Positions 19,449 to 28,537 of a DNA stretch of 64,000 nucleotides are shown here, piece by piece. This DNA comes from Aequorivita viscosa (GTDB taxonomy: Bacteria > Bacteroidota > Bacteroidia > Flavobacteriales > Flavobacteriaceae). Under the pieces are notes generated by a model that was given only the letters and a program-made list of their open reading frames with translations, did no database searches and was not told the origin of the DNA. Position 1 is the stretch's first letter, and each line of letters starts with the position of its first letter. Position numbers and translations under genes: made by a program. The stretch spans positions 17,396 to 81,395 of the forward strand of contig NZ_FNNS01000016.1 of the NCBI RefSeq assembly GCF_900106795.1. Direction: 5' to 3'.

Positions 19449-20570
19449 ATGAAATATTTAAAATTGAGTACCATCGTTTTTTCACTCGCGCTAATTCTTG
19501 CTTCCTGTTCTAACAGCAGCGACAATCCAGAAAGTGCTGATGATAATTTTGATCGTGGTGCCATGCTTGCCAACTGGGCAGACAATATTATTATACCAGC
19601 TTATACGAGCTTTAATGCTAAGGCAGCCGATTTAAAAACTAAAACCAGCGAATTTTCTACAAATCCGACGGTCGAAAAGCTTCAAGAACTTCGAAACACT
19701 TGGGAAAGCGCTTATGTTTCATTTCAACACGTTTCTATGTTCGAAATAGGGAAAGCAGAAGAGCTAAGATTCAGAAACAGAGTTAATATTTATCCTACCG
19801 ATACCGCTCAAATTGAAGGTTTTATATCCACTGGAGAGTATAATCTTGACTTGCCTTCAACAATCGATGCTCAGGGCTTTCCAGCATTAGATTATATGAT
19901 AAATGGATTGGCAACCAATGATTATGAAATTATTTCATTTTATACTTCACACACTAATGCCGAAGGGTATAAAAATTACGTAAACACCCTTGCTTCAACC
20001 ATTTCATCTTTAAGTGCTGAAGTATTGACTAGTTGGACTGCTGGCTATCGCGATGTGTTTGTTTCCAATACCGCTTCTTCAGCTTCTGGAGCAGTAGATA
20101 AGTTTACAAATGCCTACATTTTCTATTATGAAAAGTCCCTACGTGCAGGAAAAATTGGAATTCCAGCCGGAGTATATTCTAACGGGGTTTTACCAGAAAA
20201 AGTGGAAGCATTTTATAAAGAAGATATTTCTAAAAAACTTTTGTTAGAGTCGATTACAGCGACCCATAATTTTTTTAATGGGAAGAAATTTGATGGCAAC
20301 ACAAATGGGCCGAGCTTTAAAACCTATCTCGATTATTTAAACACGATTAAAAATGGGGAAAATTTGAGTGCCTTAATTGATGGGCAATTTACAGTTGCCC
20401 ACAACAAAGCAAATGAACTCAATCCTAATTTTGTAGAACAAATAGCAACAGATAACACAAAAATGCTGCAAACTTTTGATGAGCTACAGCGAAATGTAGT
20501 TTTGATGAAAGTAGATATGGTTCAAGCCCTAAATATTTCAATCAACTATGTTGATGCAGATGGGGATTAG
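19449..20570 (+). CDS. Imelysin family lipoprotein
   Basis: 373 residues from the ATG at 19449 with lipobox ILASC; the frame is open upstream but that part covers the terminator. Helical imelysin-like (peptidase M75 superfamily) protein: an EfeO/ICMP-type helical repeat with LRNTWESAYVSFQHVSMFE near residue 85 and GFPALDYMI in the middle. Family members bind iron or other ligands in the periplasm and have no proven protease activity. Context (DUF4856, HTTM, TonB receptor, iron boxes) points to iron acquisition. Confidence 0.88.
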   Translation: MKYLKLSTIVFSLALILASCSNSSDNPESADDNFDRGAMLANWADNIIIPAYTSFNAKAADLKTKTSEFSTNPTVEKLQELRNTWESAYVSFQHVSMFEIGKAEELRFRNRVNIYPTDTAQIEGFISTGEYNLDLPSTIDAQGFPALDYMINGLATNDYEIISFYTSHTNAEGYKNYVNTLASTISSLSAEVLTSWTAGYRDVFVSNTASSASGAVDKFTNAYIFYYEKSLRAGKIGIPAGVYSNGVLPEKVEAFYKEDISKKLLLESITATHNFFNGKKFDGNTNGPSFKTYLDYLNTIKNGENLSALIDGQFTVAHNKANELNPNFVEQIATDNTKMLQTFDELQRNVVLMKVDMVQALNISINYVDADGD

Positions 20571-20644
20571 CAATTTATTGGAACATTTTTTAATGTTTTA
20601 ATGCTGAGAACCAATCTAATAACCAATACCGTTGTTTAGGAGCT

Positions 20645-22009
20645 ATGTTTCCAACGTTTTCAAAATATTTGAATAAAAGCACATCGGCCGCACCTCTTGC
20701 GGTCTTTCGTGTGTTTTTTGGGTTGATGATGTTGGTTAGCATCATTCGGTTTATGCTCAATGGTTGGGTTTACAAACTTTATATCGAACCCAAATTCTTT
20801 TTCAGTTACTACGGCTTTGAATGGGTTCAACCGCTTGGCGATTACACCTATCTCATTTTTATTATTTGTGGAATAGCCTCTCTTTTTGTGGCTTTAGGCT
20901 ATAAATACCGATTGGCGATTATTGTTTTCTTTTTAAGCTTCACCTATATTGAGTTGATGGATAAAACTACCTATCTCAATCACTATTACTTTATAAGCTG
21001 TGTTGGGTTTTTAATGGTATTTCTTCCTGCAAATGCCTTTTTCTCGCTAGATGCTTATAAAAATCCATCCAAAGCATTTTTAAGAATTCCAAGATGGACG
21101 GTGGATAGCATCAAGTTTCTTTTGGGACTAGTTTATATTCACGCAGGTTTGGCAAAATTAAACAGTGATTGGCTTTTTAAAGCAATGCCGTTAAAAATTT
21201 GGCTTCCTTCAAAATACGATTTGCCAATATTGGGAGATTTACTGCAACAAGAGTGGATTCATTATGCGTTTAGCTGGAGTGGCGCTACTTACGATTTAAT
21301 TATTCCATTTCTATTGCTTTATAAACCAACACGTTGGTTTGCGTTTGCCTTGGTTGTTATTTTTCACGTGCTAACCAGGGTTTTATTTCCAATAGGAATG
21401 TTCCCTTTTATCATGATTGTCAGTGCGCTAATCTTTTTTGACGCAGGAGTACATCATCGAATTCTCGGATTTATTTCAAGAATATTTCGGATTAATTATT
21501 CAAAGGTTATTTCTATGGCCAATGAAAAAAGTTTTCGCTTTAAAAGAAACTTTACGCTTCCAATTGTTGCAATCTTTTTTGCTGTTCAGCTACTGTTACC
21601 TTGGCGCTATTTATTGTATCCAAATGAATTGTTTTGGACGGAAGAAGGATTTCGATTTTCGTGGCGCGTTATGTTGATGGAAAAAGCCGGGTATGCACAA
21701 TTCACGATAAAAAACACAGAAACAGAGGAGCAGTTTGTTGTTGATAACGATGATTTTTTGACTTCTTTTCAAGAGAAACAAATGAGCTTTCAACCCGATT
21801 TTATTTTGGAATATGCACATTACTTAGGAAATCATTTCAAAAAGCAAGGTCATGAAAATGTAAGCGTGTTTGTTGAAAGTTATGTAGCCTTAAACGGACG
21901 ATTAAGTCAACCTTTTATTGACCCAAAAGTTGATTTATTGAAGAAAAATGAGTCCTTTTGCCGAAAAGATTGGATACTGCCGTTTAACGATGAGATTAAA
22001 GGATTATAA
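20645..22009 (+). CDS. HTTM domain membrane protein (vitamin K gamma-carboxylase-like)
   Basis: 454 residues. The first 300 form several membrane segments of the horizontally transferred transmembrane (HTTM) domain, with the conserved LMDKTTYLNHYYF motif; the last 130 are soluble. HTTM proteins are distant bacterial relatives of vitamin K-dependent gamma-glutamyl carboxylase; their reaction in bacteria is unknown. It lies 74 bp after the imelysin gene and ahead of the TonB-dependent receptor. Confidence 0.88.
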   Translation: MFPTFSKYLNKSTSAAPLAVFRVFFGLMMLVSIIRFMLNGWVYKLYIEPKFFFSYYGFEWVQPLGDYTYLIFIICGIASLFVALGYKYRLAIIVFFLSFTYIELMDKTTYLNHYYFISCVGFLMVFLPANAFFSLDAYKNPSKAFLRIPRWTVDSIKFLLGLVYIHAGLAKLNSDWLFKAMPLKIWLPSKYDLPILGDLLQQEWIHYAFSWSGATYDLIIPFLLLYKPTRWFAFALVVIFHVLTRVLFPIGMFPFIMIVSALIFFDAGVHHRILGFISRIFRINYSKVISMANEKSFRFKRNFTLPIVAIFFAVQLLLPWRYLLYPNELFWTEEGFRFSWRVMLMEKAGYAQFTIKNTETEEQFVVDNDDFLTSFQEKQMSFQPDFILEYAHYLGNHFKKQGHENVSVFVESYVALNGRLSQPFIDPKVDLLKKNESFCRKDWILPFNDEIKGL

Positions 22010-22082
22010 AAAAAGGTCATCCGACTGAAAATGATAGAATTTAAAACCAATATATTGCGAAAGACCTCACAGGTTTCAGTTG

Positions 22083-22115
22083 AGACCTCACTGGTTTTTC
22101 AAACCTGTGAGGTCT
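22083..22115. repeat. Palindromic intergenic repeat (AGACCTCAC family)
   Basis: Arms AGACCTCACTGGTTT and its near complement with a 3-base loop. A second, related palindrome with a centre TTTTTAAAA follows at about 22130-22162. Similar sequence recurs at 24639-24688 and 36341-36373, where it serves as terminator. Here it lies between the HTTM and receptor genes and could attenuate transcription. Confidence 0.7.
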
Positions 22116-22184
22116 GGGGACACTCAAAGAAGACCCCAAGGGTTTTTAAAACCTTTGTGGTTTGGAACCACGATATTATTCCGA

Positions 22185-24634
22185 ATGAAGTTTTTCATCT
22201 TAGCAGAAATCTTTTTCTCACTGTTTTCTTCTTATTTATTACTATTCCTCTTTTCGCGCAGTTTTCCGTCTCGGGAAAAGTGCTTTATAAAGCCAATAAT
22301 CTGCCTATTCAAAATGCTGAAGTTTACAATCTCGATTTAGGGAAATCGACAATTACCGATACCGAAGGAAGTTTTCAATTCGATAACGTGCCTGCCGGAA
22401 CCTACGAATTTGCTGTATTTGATATGGAATACAAGGTTTTGAAGGAGTCGATTACTGTTTCTCAAAACACAATTGTAAATTTTGAATTAGAACCCTTGGG
22501 CGAACAGCTTTCCGAAGTTGTTATAAAGAGAAGGAAGGAAGAGGTTTTTGCCTTACGCAGTTTAAAACAAGTAGAGGGAACCGCCATTTACGCTGGGAAA
22601 AAGAGTGAAGTAGTAGTGATTGATAACCTCACTTCCAATACCGCAACCAACAATGCGCGACAGATTTACGCTCAGGTTGTAGGGTTGAATATTTACGAAA
22701 ACAATGATGGTGGTCTACAACTTAATATTGGCGGAAGAGGTCTAAACCCAAATAGGACAGCCAATTTCAATACACGTCAAAATGGGTATGATATTTCTGC
22801 TGATGTCTTGGGCTATCCAGAGAGTTATTACACCCCGCCAGCCGATGCATTAAGCGAGATTGAAGTGGTTCGTGGTGCGGCTTCGCTTCAGTACGGAACC
22901 CAATTTGGAGGGTTGATCAACTTTGTTCTTAAAAAACCAAATCCAGATAAGAAGTTTGAATGGGTTTCCCGGCAATCGTTGGGTTCCTTCAACTTGTTTA
23001 ATAGCTTCAATAGTTTTAGCGGAACGGCAGGGAAATTGGGATATTACACTTATTATAATTTTAAAACGGGCGATGATTTCCGTCCTAATTCGCAATTCGA
23101 TTCGCATAACGCCTTTGCACACTTAGACTATGCGTTTTCTGAAAAGACTAAGCTCACTTTTGAAATGAGTTACCTTCATTATTTGGCACAACAGCCTGGA
23201 GGCTTAACAGACAGGCAATTTGAAGAAGATCCAACTTTCAGCAACCGCACACGCAACTGGTTTGAAGTAAATTGGAAATTATATTCATTGCGTTTTGATC
23301 ATAGTTTTTCAGAAAGAACAGATTTTAGCCTAAACGTATTCGCTTTAGATGCCAGCCGAAAAACAGTTGGGTTTAGGGAAAATCGTGTTTCACAAGTAGA
23401 CGATTTAGAGAAACCACGCGAGTTAATTTCAGGAAACTTCAATAACTGGGGCGCCGAAGCACGAATTTTAACGCGTTATGACTTTTTAGGAAAAGAGAAT
23501 ATAGTTCTTTTTGGAGGGAAATATTACCAGTCAAATAATGATGAGCGTCAAGGTCCAGGAACCAATGGAATGGACGCAAATTTTAATTTTGCTTCCTCCA
23601 CATATCCTAATTACGAGCGTCAGAGTGATTTTACATTTCCAAATTTAAATTTCGCAGCCTTTGGTGAAAACATTTTTAATCTTTCATCTAAGTTTTCTGT
23701 TACACCCGGTTTTCGATTTGAATATATAAAGACTCAAAGTGAAGGTGAGTACAAAAAAATTAATTTTGACATTGCTGGAAACCCGATCTTAAATGAGGAC
23801 ATTCCCGATAATCGTGAATTTGAACGAGCATTTGTGCTGTTGGGCGTTGGTGTAAGCTATAAACCCACAAAACAAACCGAGCTTTACGGAAACTTAAGCC
23901 AGAATTACCGATCAGTAACCTTTAATGATATTCGAATAACAAACCCCTCATTGGTTGTTGATCCAGATATTTCGGATGAAGAAGGATATACATTTGATAT
24001 TGGAGCTCGAGGTCGATTTGGAAAATATGTTTCGTATGATGTTGGTGCTTTTTTCCTGAGTTATAAAGATCGATTAGGTGTGATTGTTCGAGAAGTAAGC
24101 GATATTCAAGAAGAACGTTTTCGTGGTAATATTGGCGACGCTATTACGTATGGCTTCGAAAGCTTTGTAGATTGGAATATTTTAGAGACTTTTTCTATTG
24201 ATAGAAGTTTTAGATTGAACTATTTCGCAAACCTAGCGCTTACAAATAGCGAGTACACTTCTTCAGAAGAAACGAATGTGAAGGGAAAAAAGGTAGAATT
24301 CATTCCAGCCGTAAACCTGAAAACAGGACTTGGTTTTGGTTATAAAGATTTTTTGGGAAGCCTTCAGTATACTTATCTAAGTAAACAATTTACAGACGCA
24401 ACCAATAGCGAGCGTGATTTTGAAAGTCAGAGTGGCATTATCGGCGAAATACCTGCTTATGGAATTATGGATCTCTCGGTATCCTATACGATTGGTCATT
24501 TTAAAATCGAAAGCGGCTTAAACAACGTGTTGGATACGAGTTATTTTACACGAAGAGCGACGGGATACCCGGGACCAGGAATTTTGCCAAGCCAACCACG
24601 AACTTGGTATGCGACCTTGCAGATGAAGTTTTAG
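22185..24634 (+). CDS. TonB-dependent receptor (FecA-like), with probable 1-nt frameshift at the start
   Basis: The reading frame of the body is open from 22031, giving 867 codons, but its first 50 codons translate an intergenic palindrome. The natural ATG at 22185 is in another frame. The tract after ATGAAG has five T; with six T the frame would join into MKFFHLSRNLFLTVFFLF, a normal signal peptide ending LFAQ. So either the tract varies (phase variation), or a base is missing from this sequence or genome. The mature protein has a CarboxypepD_reg-like domain (FSVSGKVLYKANNLPIQNA), a plug (QIYAQVVGLNIYE, GGLQLNIGGRGL) and a beta barrel ending in LQMKF. Outer-membrane uptake of a ferric complex is inferred from context. 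Confidence 0.85.
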
Positions 24635-24638
24635 CTTT

Positions 24639-24697
24639 TAGACCTACAAGGTGTTCCCCGCTTTTGAGCGGGGCTCTTTGTAGGTCTAGTTTTATTT
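24639..24697 (+). terminator. Intrinsic terminator after the TonB receptor
   Basis: Outer stem TAGACCTACA / TGTAGGTCTA, inner stem CCCCGC / GCGGGG, followed by GTTTTATTT. It belongs to the dispersed palindromic repeat family. Confidence 0.8.
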
Positions 24698-24892
24698 AGA
24701 CAAGGTTTTTGAAACCGTGCTCGATAATTCAAAATTCTCAATTAAATTCCACAAGGGCTATTGAGGTTTAGGAAATCATCATGATTTTGGCATATCGTTA
24801 TACCTACAAGTTTTTTGAAATCTTGCAGGACGTATTGAAAACCTTGCAGTATAAAACTGAATTCGGAGTATATATTTCTGAATTAATTCCTG
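24698..24892. other. Non-coding stretch before guaB
   Basis: Contains degenerate copies of the CCTACAAG...CTTGCAGG palindromic repeat (about 24800-24850) and no gene. The guaB -7 box follows. Confidence 0.5.
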
Positions 24893-24900
24893 TATATTTG
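24893..24900 (+). promoter_or_regulatory. -7 promoter element of guaB
   Basis: TATATTTG matches TAnnTTTG. The leader to the ATG at 24976 would be about 65 bases. No good -33 TTTG seen. Confidence 0.55.
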
Positions 24901-24975
24901 CACGCAATTAATCCATAAACACATTCCGACTTTACTCATCTTCAACTTTGTGCCTCGGAAGTTAATTTAATTGCC

Positions 24976-26448
24976 ATGAACGAACATCAAAATAAAATTT
25001 TAGGAGAAGGACTTACTTACGACGATGTCCTTTTAGTTCCCGCTTATTCCGAAGTACTGCCTCGCGAAGTTTCTATCGCTACTAAATTTTCACGCAATAT
25101 AACGCTTAATGTACCTATTGTTTCCGCAGCAATGGACACTGTTACCGAAAGTGCTATGGCTATTGCTATTGCAAGAGAAGGTGGAATTGGAGTTCTACAC
25201 AAGAACATGACTATTGAACAGCAGGCGGCTGAAGTTAGAAAGGTAAAACGTGCCGAAAGTGGGATGATTATTGACCCAGTTACGCTTCAAAAGCACAATA
25301 CAGTTGGCGATGCTCAAAAGACAATGCGGGAGTACAGCATCGGCGGAATACCAATTATTGATGATTCAGGAAAGTTAATAGGAATCGTTACTAACCGTGA
25401 TCTTCGTTTTGAACGTGATTTGAACCACGAGCTAAGCGAGGTTATGACTTCCAAAAACCTTATTACTGTTGCTCAAGGAACTTCTTTAAAAGAGGCGGAA
25501 ATAATTCTTCAGAAACATAAAATTGAAAAACTTCCTGTGGTAACAGACGACGGATCACTCCTCGGCCTTATCACATTTAGGGATATTACAAAGCTCACTC
25601 AAAAACCTAGTGCCAATAAAGATCAGTTTGGGCGTCTTCGCGTAGCTGCTGCCTTGGGGGTTACTCCAGATGTAATGGAGAGAGCCGAAGCTCTGGTAAA
25701 TGCACAAATTGATGCAGTTATAATCGACACCGCTCACGGTCATACAAAAGGCGTGGTAGAGGTGTTGAAGCGTGTGAAAGAAAGATTCCCAGAATTGGAT
25801 GTGGTGGTAGGAAATATTGCTACTCCAGAAGCTGCAAAATATTTGGTCGATGCTGGTGCCGATGCCGTAAAAGTTGGGATTGGGCCAGGTTCTATATGTA
25901 CTACACGAGTGGTTGCTGGTGTTGGTTTTCCTCAGTTTTCAGCTGTTTTGGAAGTTGCTGCGGCAATTAAAGGCAGCGGAGTTCCAGTGATTGCCGATGG
26001 TGGGATTCGATATACTGGCGACATCCCTAAAGCCCTTGCAGCTGGTGCAGACTGCGTAATGCTAGGGTCATTACTTGCAGGAACTAAAGAGTCGCCAGGC
26101 GAAACGATAATCTATGAAGGCAGAAAATACAAATCGTATAGAGGAATGGGGTCTGTAGAGGCAATGAAGCAAGGAAGTAAAGATCGTTATTTCCAAGACG
26201 TAGAAGACGATATAAAAAAACTTGTTCCCGAAGGAATCGTTGGACGTGTTCCGTATAAAGGAGATTTATTGGAGAGTATGACACAGTTCATCGGTGGATT
26301 GAGAGCTGGTATGGGATACTGCGGCGCTAAAGATATTGAAAGCCTAAAAGAAAATGGAAAGTTTGTTAAAATAACCTCTTCAGGAATTGCAGAAAGCCAT
26401 CCTCATGATGTAACCATAACTAAAGAAGCTCCTAATTACAGTAGATAG
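24976..26448 (+). CDS. guaB: IMP dehydrogenase
   Basis: 490 residues, full family length. N-terminal [17 protein letters not shown], two CBS domains (about residues 95-205), and the catalytic loop [17 protein letters not shown] with active-site Cys308. The flap region [10 protein letters not shown] and C-terminal [10 protein letters not shown] are intact. It converts IMP to XMP, the committed step of GMP synthesis, in the cytosol. Single gene with its own promoter and a strong terminator. Confidence 0.97.
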   Translation: MNEHQNKILGEGLTYDDVLLVPAYSEVLPREVSIATKFSRNITLNVPIVSAAMDTVTESAMAIAIAREGGIGVLHKNMTIEQQAAEVRKVKRAESGMIIDPVTLQKHNTVGDAQKTMREYSIGGIPIIDDSGKLIGIVTNRDLRFERDLNHELSEVMTSKNLITVAQGTSLKEAEIILQKHKIEKLPVVTDDGSLLGLITFRDITKLTQKPSANKDQFGRLRVAAALGVTPDVMERAEALVNAQIDAVIIDTAHGHTKGVVEVLKRVKERFPELDVVVGNIATPEAAKYLVDAGADAVKVGIGPGSICTTRVVAGVGFPQFSAVLEVAAAIKGSGVPVIADGGIRYTGDIPKALAAGADCVMLGSLLAGTKESPGETIIYEGRKYKSYRGMGSVEAMKQGSKDRYFQDVEDDIKKLVPEGIVGRVPYKGDLLESMTQFIGGLRAGMGYCGAKDIESLKENGKFVKITSSGIAESHPHDVTITKEAPNYSR

Positions 26449-26498
26449 GTAGGGTGAAAGGCATTTCTTTTGCCAGATTTTAACTTTAAGATTATAAC

Positions 26499-26537
26499 GA
26501 ACGATATCGATTAAGCAATTGGTGTCGTTCTTTTTTT
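26499..26537 (+). terminator. Intrinsic terminator after guaB
   Basis: 14-bp stem GAACGATATCGATT / AATTGGTGTCGTTC including three G-T wobble pairs, loop AAGC, then seven T. Confidence 0.88.
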
Positions 26538-26550
26538 GAACTGTGTTAGT

Positions 26551-27006
26551 TTAATTTTCCCCTCGTTTTTCAAACAACACTTTTTTAATTCCTAATTCGG
26601 TATTCCATTGTTTAATTTCAACGAAACCGAGCTTTTTATATAACTCAGTCGCTGGTTTATTATTGATGCCAGTTTCAACAGTAAAAAGGTCGGAATTAAA
26701 TTTATTGAAAACGAAAAGTAATAACGTTTTCGCTATTCCACGTCTAAAAAACAGGGGGTGCACCACCAAGCTATTTATAGCGGTATGGCTATCATCGTGA
26801 TTAGCCTCTATAACTCCTGCTAATTCGCCATTTTCAAAGTATCCAAAAAAATCATTCTCGCTTTCTAAATAATTTTCAATAGGTCTTATAAGTGGTGGAA
26901 AATCTGTTGACTCTAAAGTCTTGGCTTCAACAGCATACTATAATTGAAAAAGCGAATGTATTTGAATTGCTGTTTCTAGGTTGTTATTATGGAGGGAATG
27001 GACCAT
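26551..27006 (-). pseudogene. GNAT acetyltransferase with an in-frame amber stop
   Basis: The minus strand encodes a GNAT-like frame from the ATG at 27004-27006. Codon 23 is TAG (26938-26940), and the same frame then continues to the stop at 26551, total 151 codons. The sense part after the stop includes ESENDFFGYFENGELAGVIE and the acetyl-CoA-binding stretch SLVVHPLFFRRGIAKTLL, then TELYKKLGFVE, so the reading frame is kept throughout. In relatives known to me the broken position is a Ser (FQLSYAVEAK). One base change would explain it. The protein could also restart inside, but an intact product seems unlikely. Substrate unknown. Confidence 0.8.
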
Positions 27007-27106
27007 TAATTTATATCGTACAATTGAAATGTAATAATTATAAAATCATTGAAATATTCATTCTTTAGTTTTAGGCAGGTGTTTTAGCACATTGATTTTG
27101 TCCCTG

Positions 27107-27142
27107 AAAAAACAAAACGTGAAGCATTGTGCACTTCACGTT
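27107..27142 (-). terminator. Intrinsic terminator after the OmpH gene
   Basis: Perfect 9-bp stem AACGTGAAG / CTTCACGTT with a 9-base loop, followed on the minus strand by a U-rich run (plus-strand A-rich 27107-27117). Confidence 0.75.
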
Positions 27143-27171
27143 CTGTTTCTTAAAATAAAGTTGAGATGGGT

Positions 27172-27690
27172 TTATTCTTCACCTTCCACTTTTTCCTCAA
27201 TAGTAATACCTAATTCTGCAATAATTGAGGTCGTAAGGTCGTAATTTGGGTCTAGATAGACAACATCTGCGGTAACTTGCATTACTTGTGTAAAACCTTG
27301 TGCCTTTGCCACCTTGTCTAAGGCAGCTGCAATTTTACTGTAGAGCGGCTGCAGGAATTCTTGTTGTTTTATTTCCATTAATTTAGCTCCATTTTGCTGA
27401 AATTTCTGGATATCATTTTCAATTTCTATCAACGCAGATTGTTTTTCCTTCTTTTGTGCAATTGTCAGTTCTTTTTCTTCTGCTTGGTACGCTTCAGCTA
27501 GAGATCTGTATTTGTCAATCTTTTTGTTAAGGTCAAGATCCATTTGTGCTCCATAGGCTTCTAATTGTGATTGCACAGAAGTCATTTCGGGCATGTTGGA
27601 AAGTATGTAGTCAATATCAACAGCTCCTACTTTTCCTTGTGAAAATGCAGAAAGGCTTATGAAAAAAATGGCGATTTTTAGAAATCTCAT
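27172..27690 (-). CDS. OmpH/Skp family periplasmic chaperone
   Basis: 172 residues from the ATG at 27688-27690; the frame is open further up but MRFLKIAIFFISLSAFSQG is a clear signal peptide. The mature part has the Skp pattern: KVGAVDIDYILSNMPEM, a long charged coiled-coil region (residues 45-125), and a C-terminal FTQVMQV...VYLDPNYDLT strand. Such proteins hold unfolded outer-membrane proteins in the periplasm. It lies close to the SurA-type genes at 28.5-32.8 kb, which do related work. Confidence 0.9.
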   Translation of the reverse strand: MRFLKIAIFFISLSAFSQGKVGAVDIDYILSNMPEMTSVQSQLEAYGAQMDLDLNKKIDKYRSLAEAYQAEEKELTIAQKKEKQSALIEIENDIQKFQQNGAKLMEIKQQEFLQPLYSKIAAALDKVAKAQGFTQVMQVTADVVYLDPNYDLTTSIIAELGITIEEKVEGEE

Positions 27691-27875
27691 AATTGTAGGT
27701 TTAATAAAATTAGTGCGCAAAGTTACTATAAATATTGAAAATGAGGAGGTGCGGAAGATGTTGATCGAGAACAAACTTCGGAATAGGTTCAAATCGCTAA
27801 GTTTTTTAAATAGGCACTATTGAGGTTTGAAGTAAGATTTATAGCATATTTGCTTAGATCTATTTATTATCACCG

Positions 27876-28115
27876 TTATTCTTTATAGTGTTGACCTCGG
27901 TTGGGTTTTAAAATTGCTCTTAGATCATCAACCATTTCTTTTTCAACTGCCATATAAGCAATGTGGTGTGTCGAACTAATTTGCTCCACGCCAAGCGGAA
28001 TGTTGTCAAGTTGTTTAATGGTTATAAATTCTCCTAAATGCTTCACGTGATGCTCAGCTGTAGGCTTGCCATTGGGGCCATGAAAATCCCATATAAATTT
28101 TATTCTTTCAGTCAT
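27876..28115 (-). CDS. Small conserved hypothetical protein
   Basis: 79 residues, MTERIKFIWDFHGPNGKPTAE at the start, rich in His (seven) and with no signal peptide or membrane segment. Codon pattern and composition look like a real cytosolic protein, and I recall similar short proteins in Bacteroidetes, but I cannot name a function. A His-rich stretch AEHHVKHL could bind metal; that is only a guess. Single gene on the minus strand. Confidence 0.65.
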   Translation of the reverse strand: MTERIKFIWDFHGPNGKPTAEHHVKHLGEFITIKQLDNIPLGVEQISSTHHIAYMAVEKEMVDDLRAILKPNRGQHYKE

Positions 28116-28463
28116 AGTGCTTTGTTTTTGAAATTAGGTCGTATCGAAAAGAAACCTTTTTATTTAGTTGTTTAGCATATTGCAAAGTACGGAATTCAGA
28201 AATACATTGTGAAACTACTGCTGTCGTAATTACACATTTTTTTAGGTAATAAATCACGGTTGATTTTTATTGAAATACAAAAATAGGTTGGATAGAAACA
28301 TTCTTCTAAACAATCTAATTTATTACTGAAATAGTCTGAAGTAAGTAAATGTCTGAGGTGAGTTTATTCACTCATTATTGTAGCTGTTATTTATGCGATT
28401 CTAAGGACAATCATTTTAAATTATATTCGTTTATTTTTCGGGCATGAGTTACGTTGCTTTTGC
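28116..28463. other. Non-coding stretch between the small gene and the PpiC gene
   Basis: AT-rich, no gene or stable hairpin seen. It must hold the promoter of the 79-residue gene on the minus strand; I could not pick it with certainty. Confidence 0.5.
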
Positions 28464-28471
28464 TATTTTTG
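28464..28471 (+). promoter_or_regulatory. -7 promoter element of the chaperone operon
   Basis: TATTTTTG matches TAnnTTTG, 66 bp before the ATG at 28538. It lies within a longer open frame that starts at 28454, supporting the downstream start. Confidence 0.5.
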
Positions 28472-28537
28472 CAACTTTGTGCGCCAAAGCCATATAAGGG
28501 CGCTTGTGGAATCTTTAAAATTAATATTTTAGTAAAA

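Noticed and set aside
22080..22340. 86-codon frame starting in the palindrome and containing MKFFILAEIF
   Set aside because: Not a separate gene: only its ATG at 22185 seems meaningful, as the displaced start of the TonB receptor.
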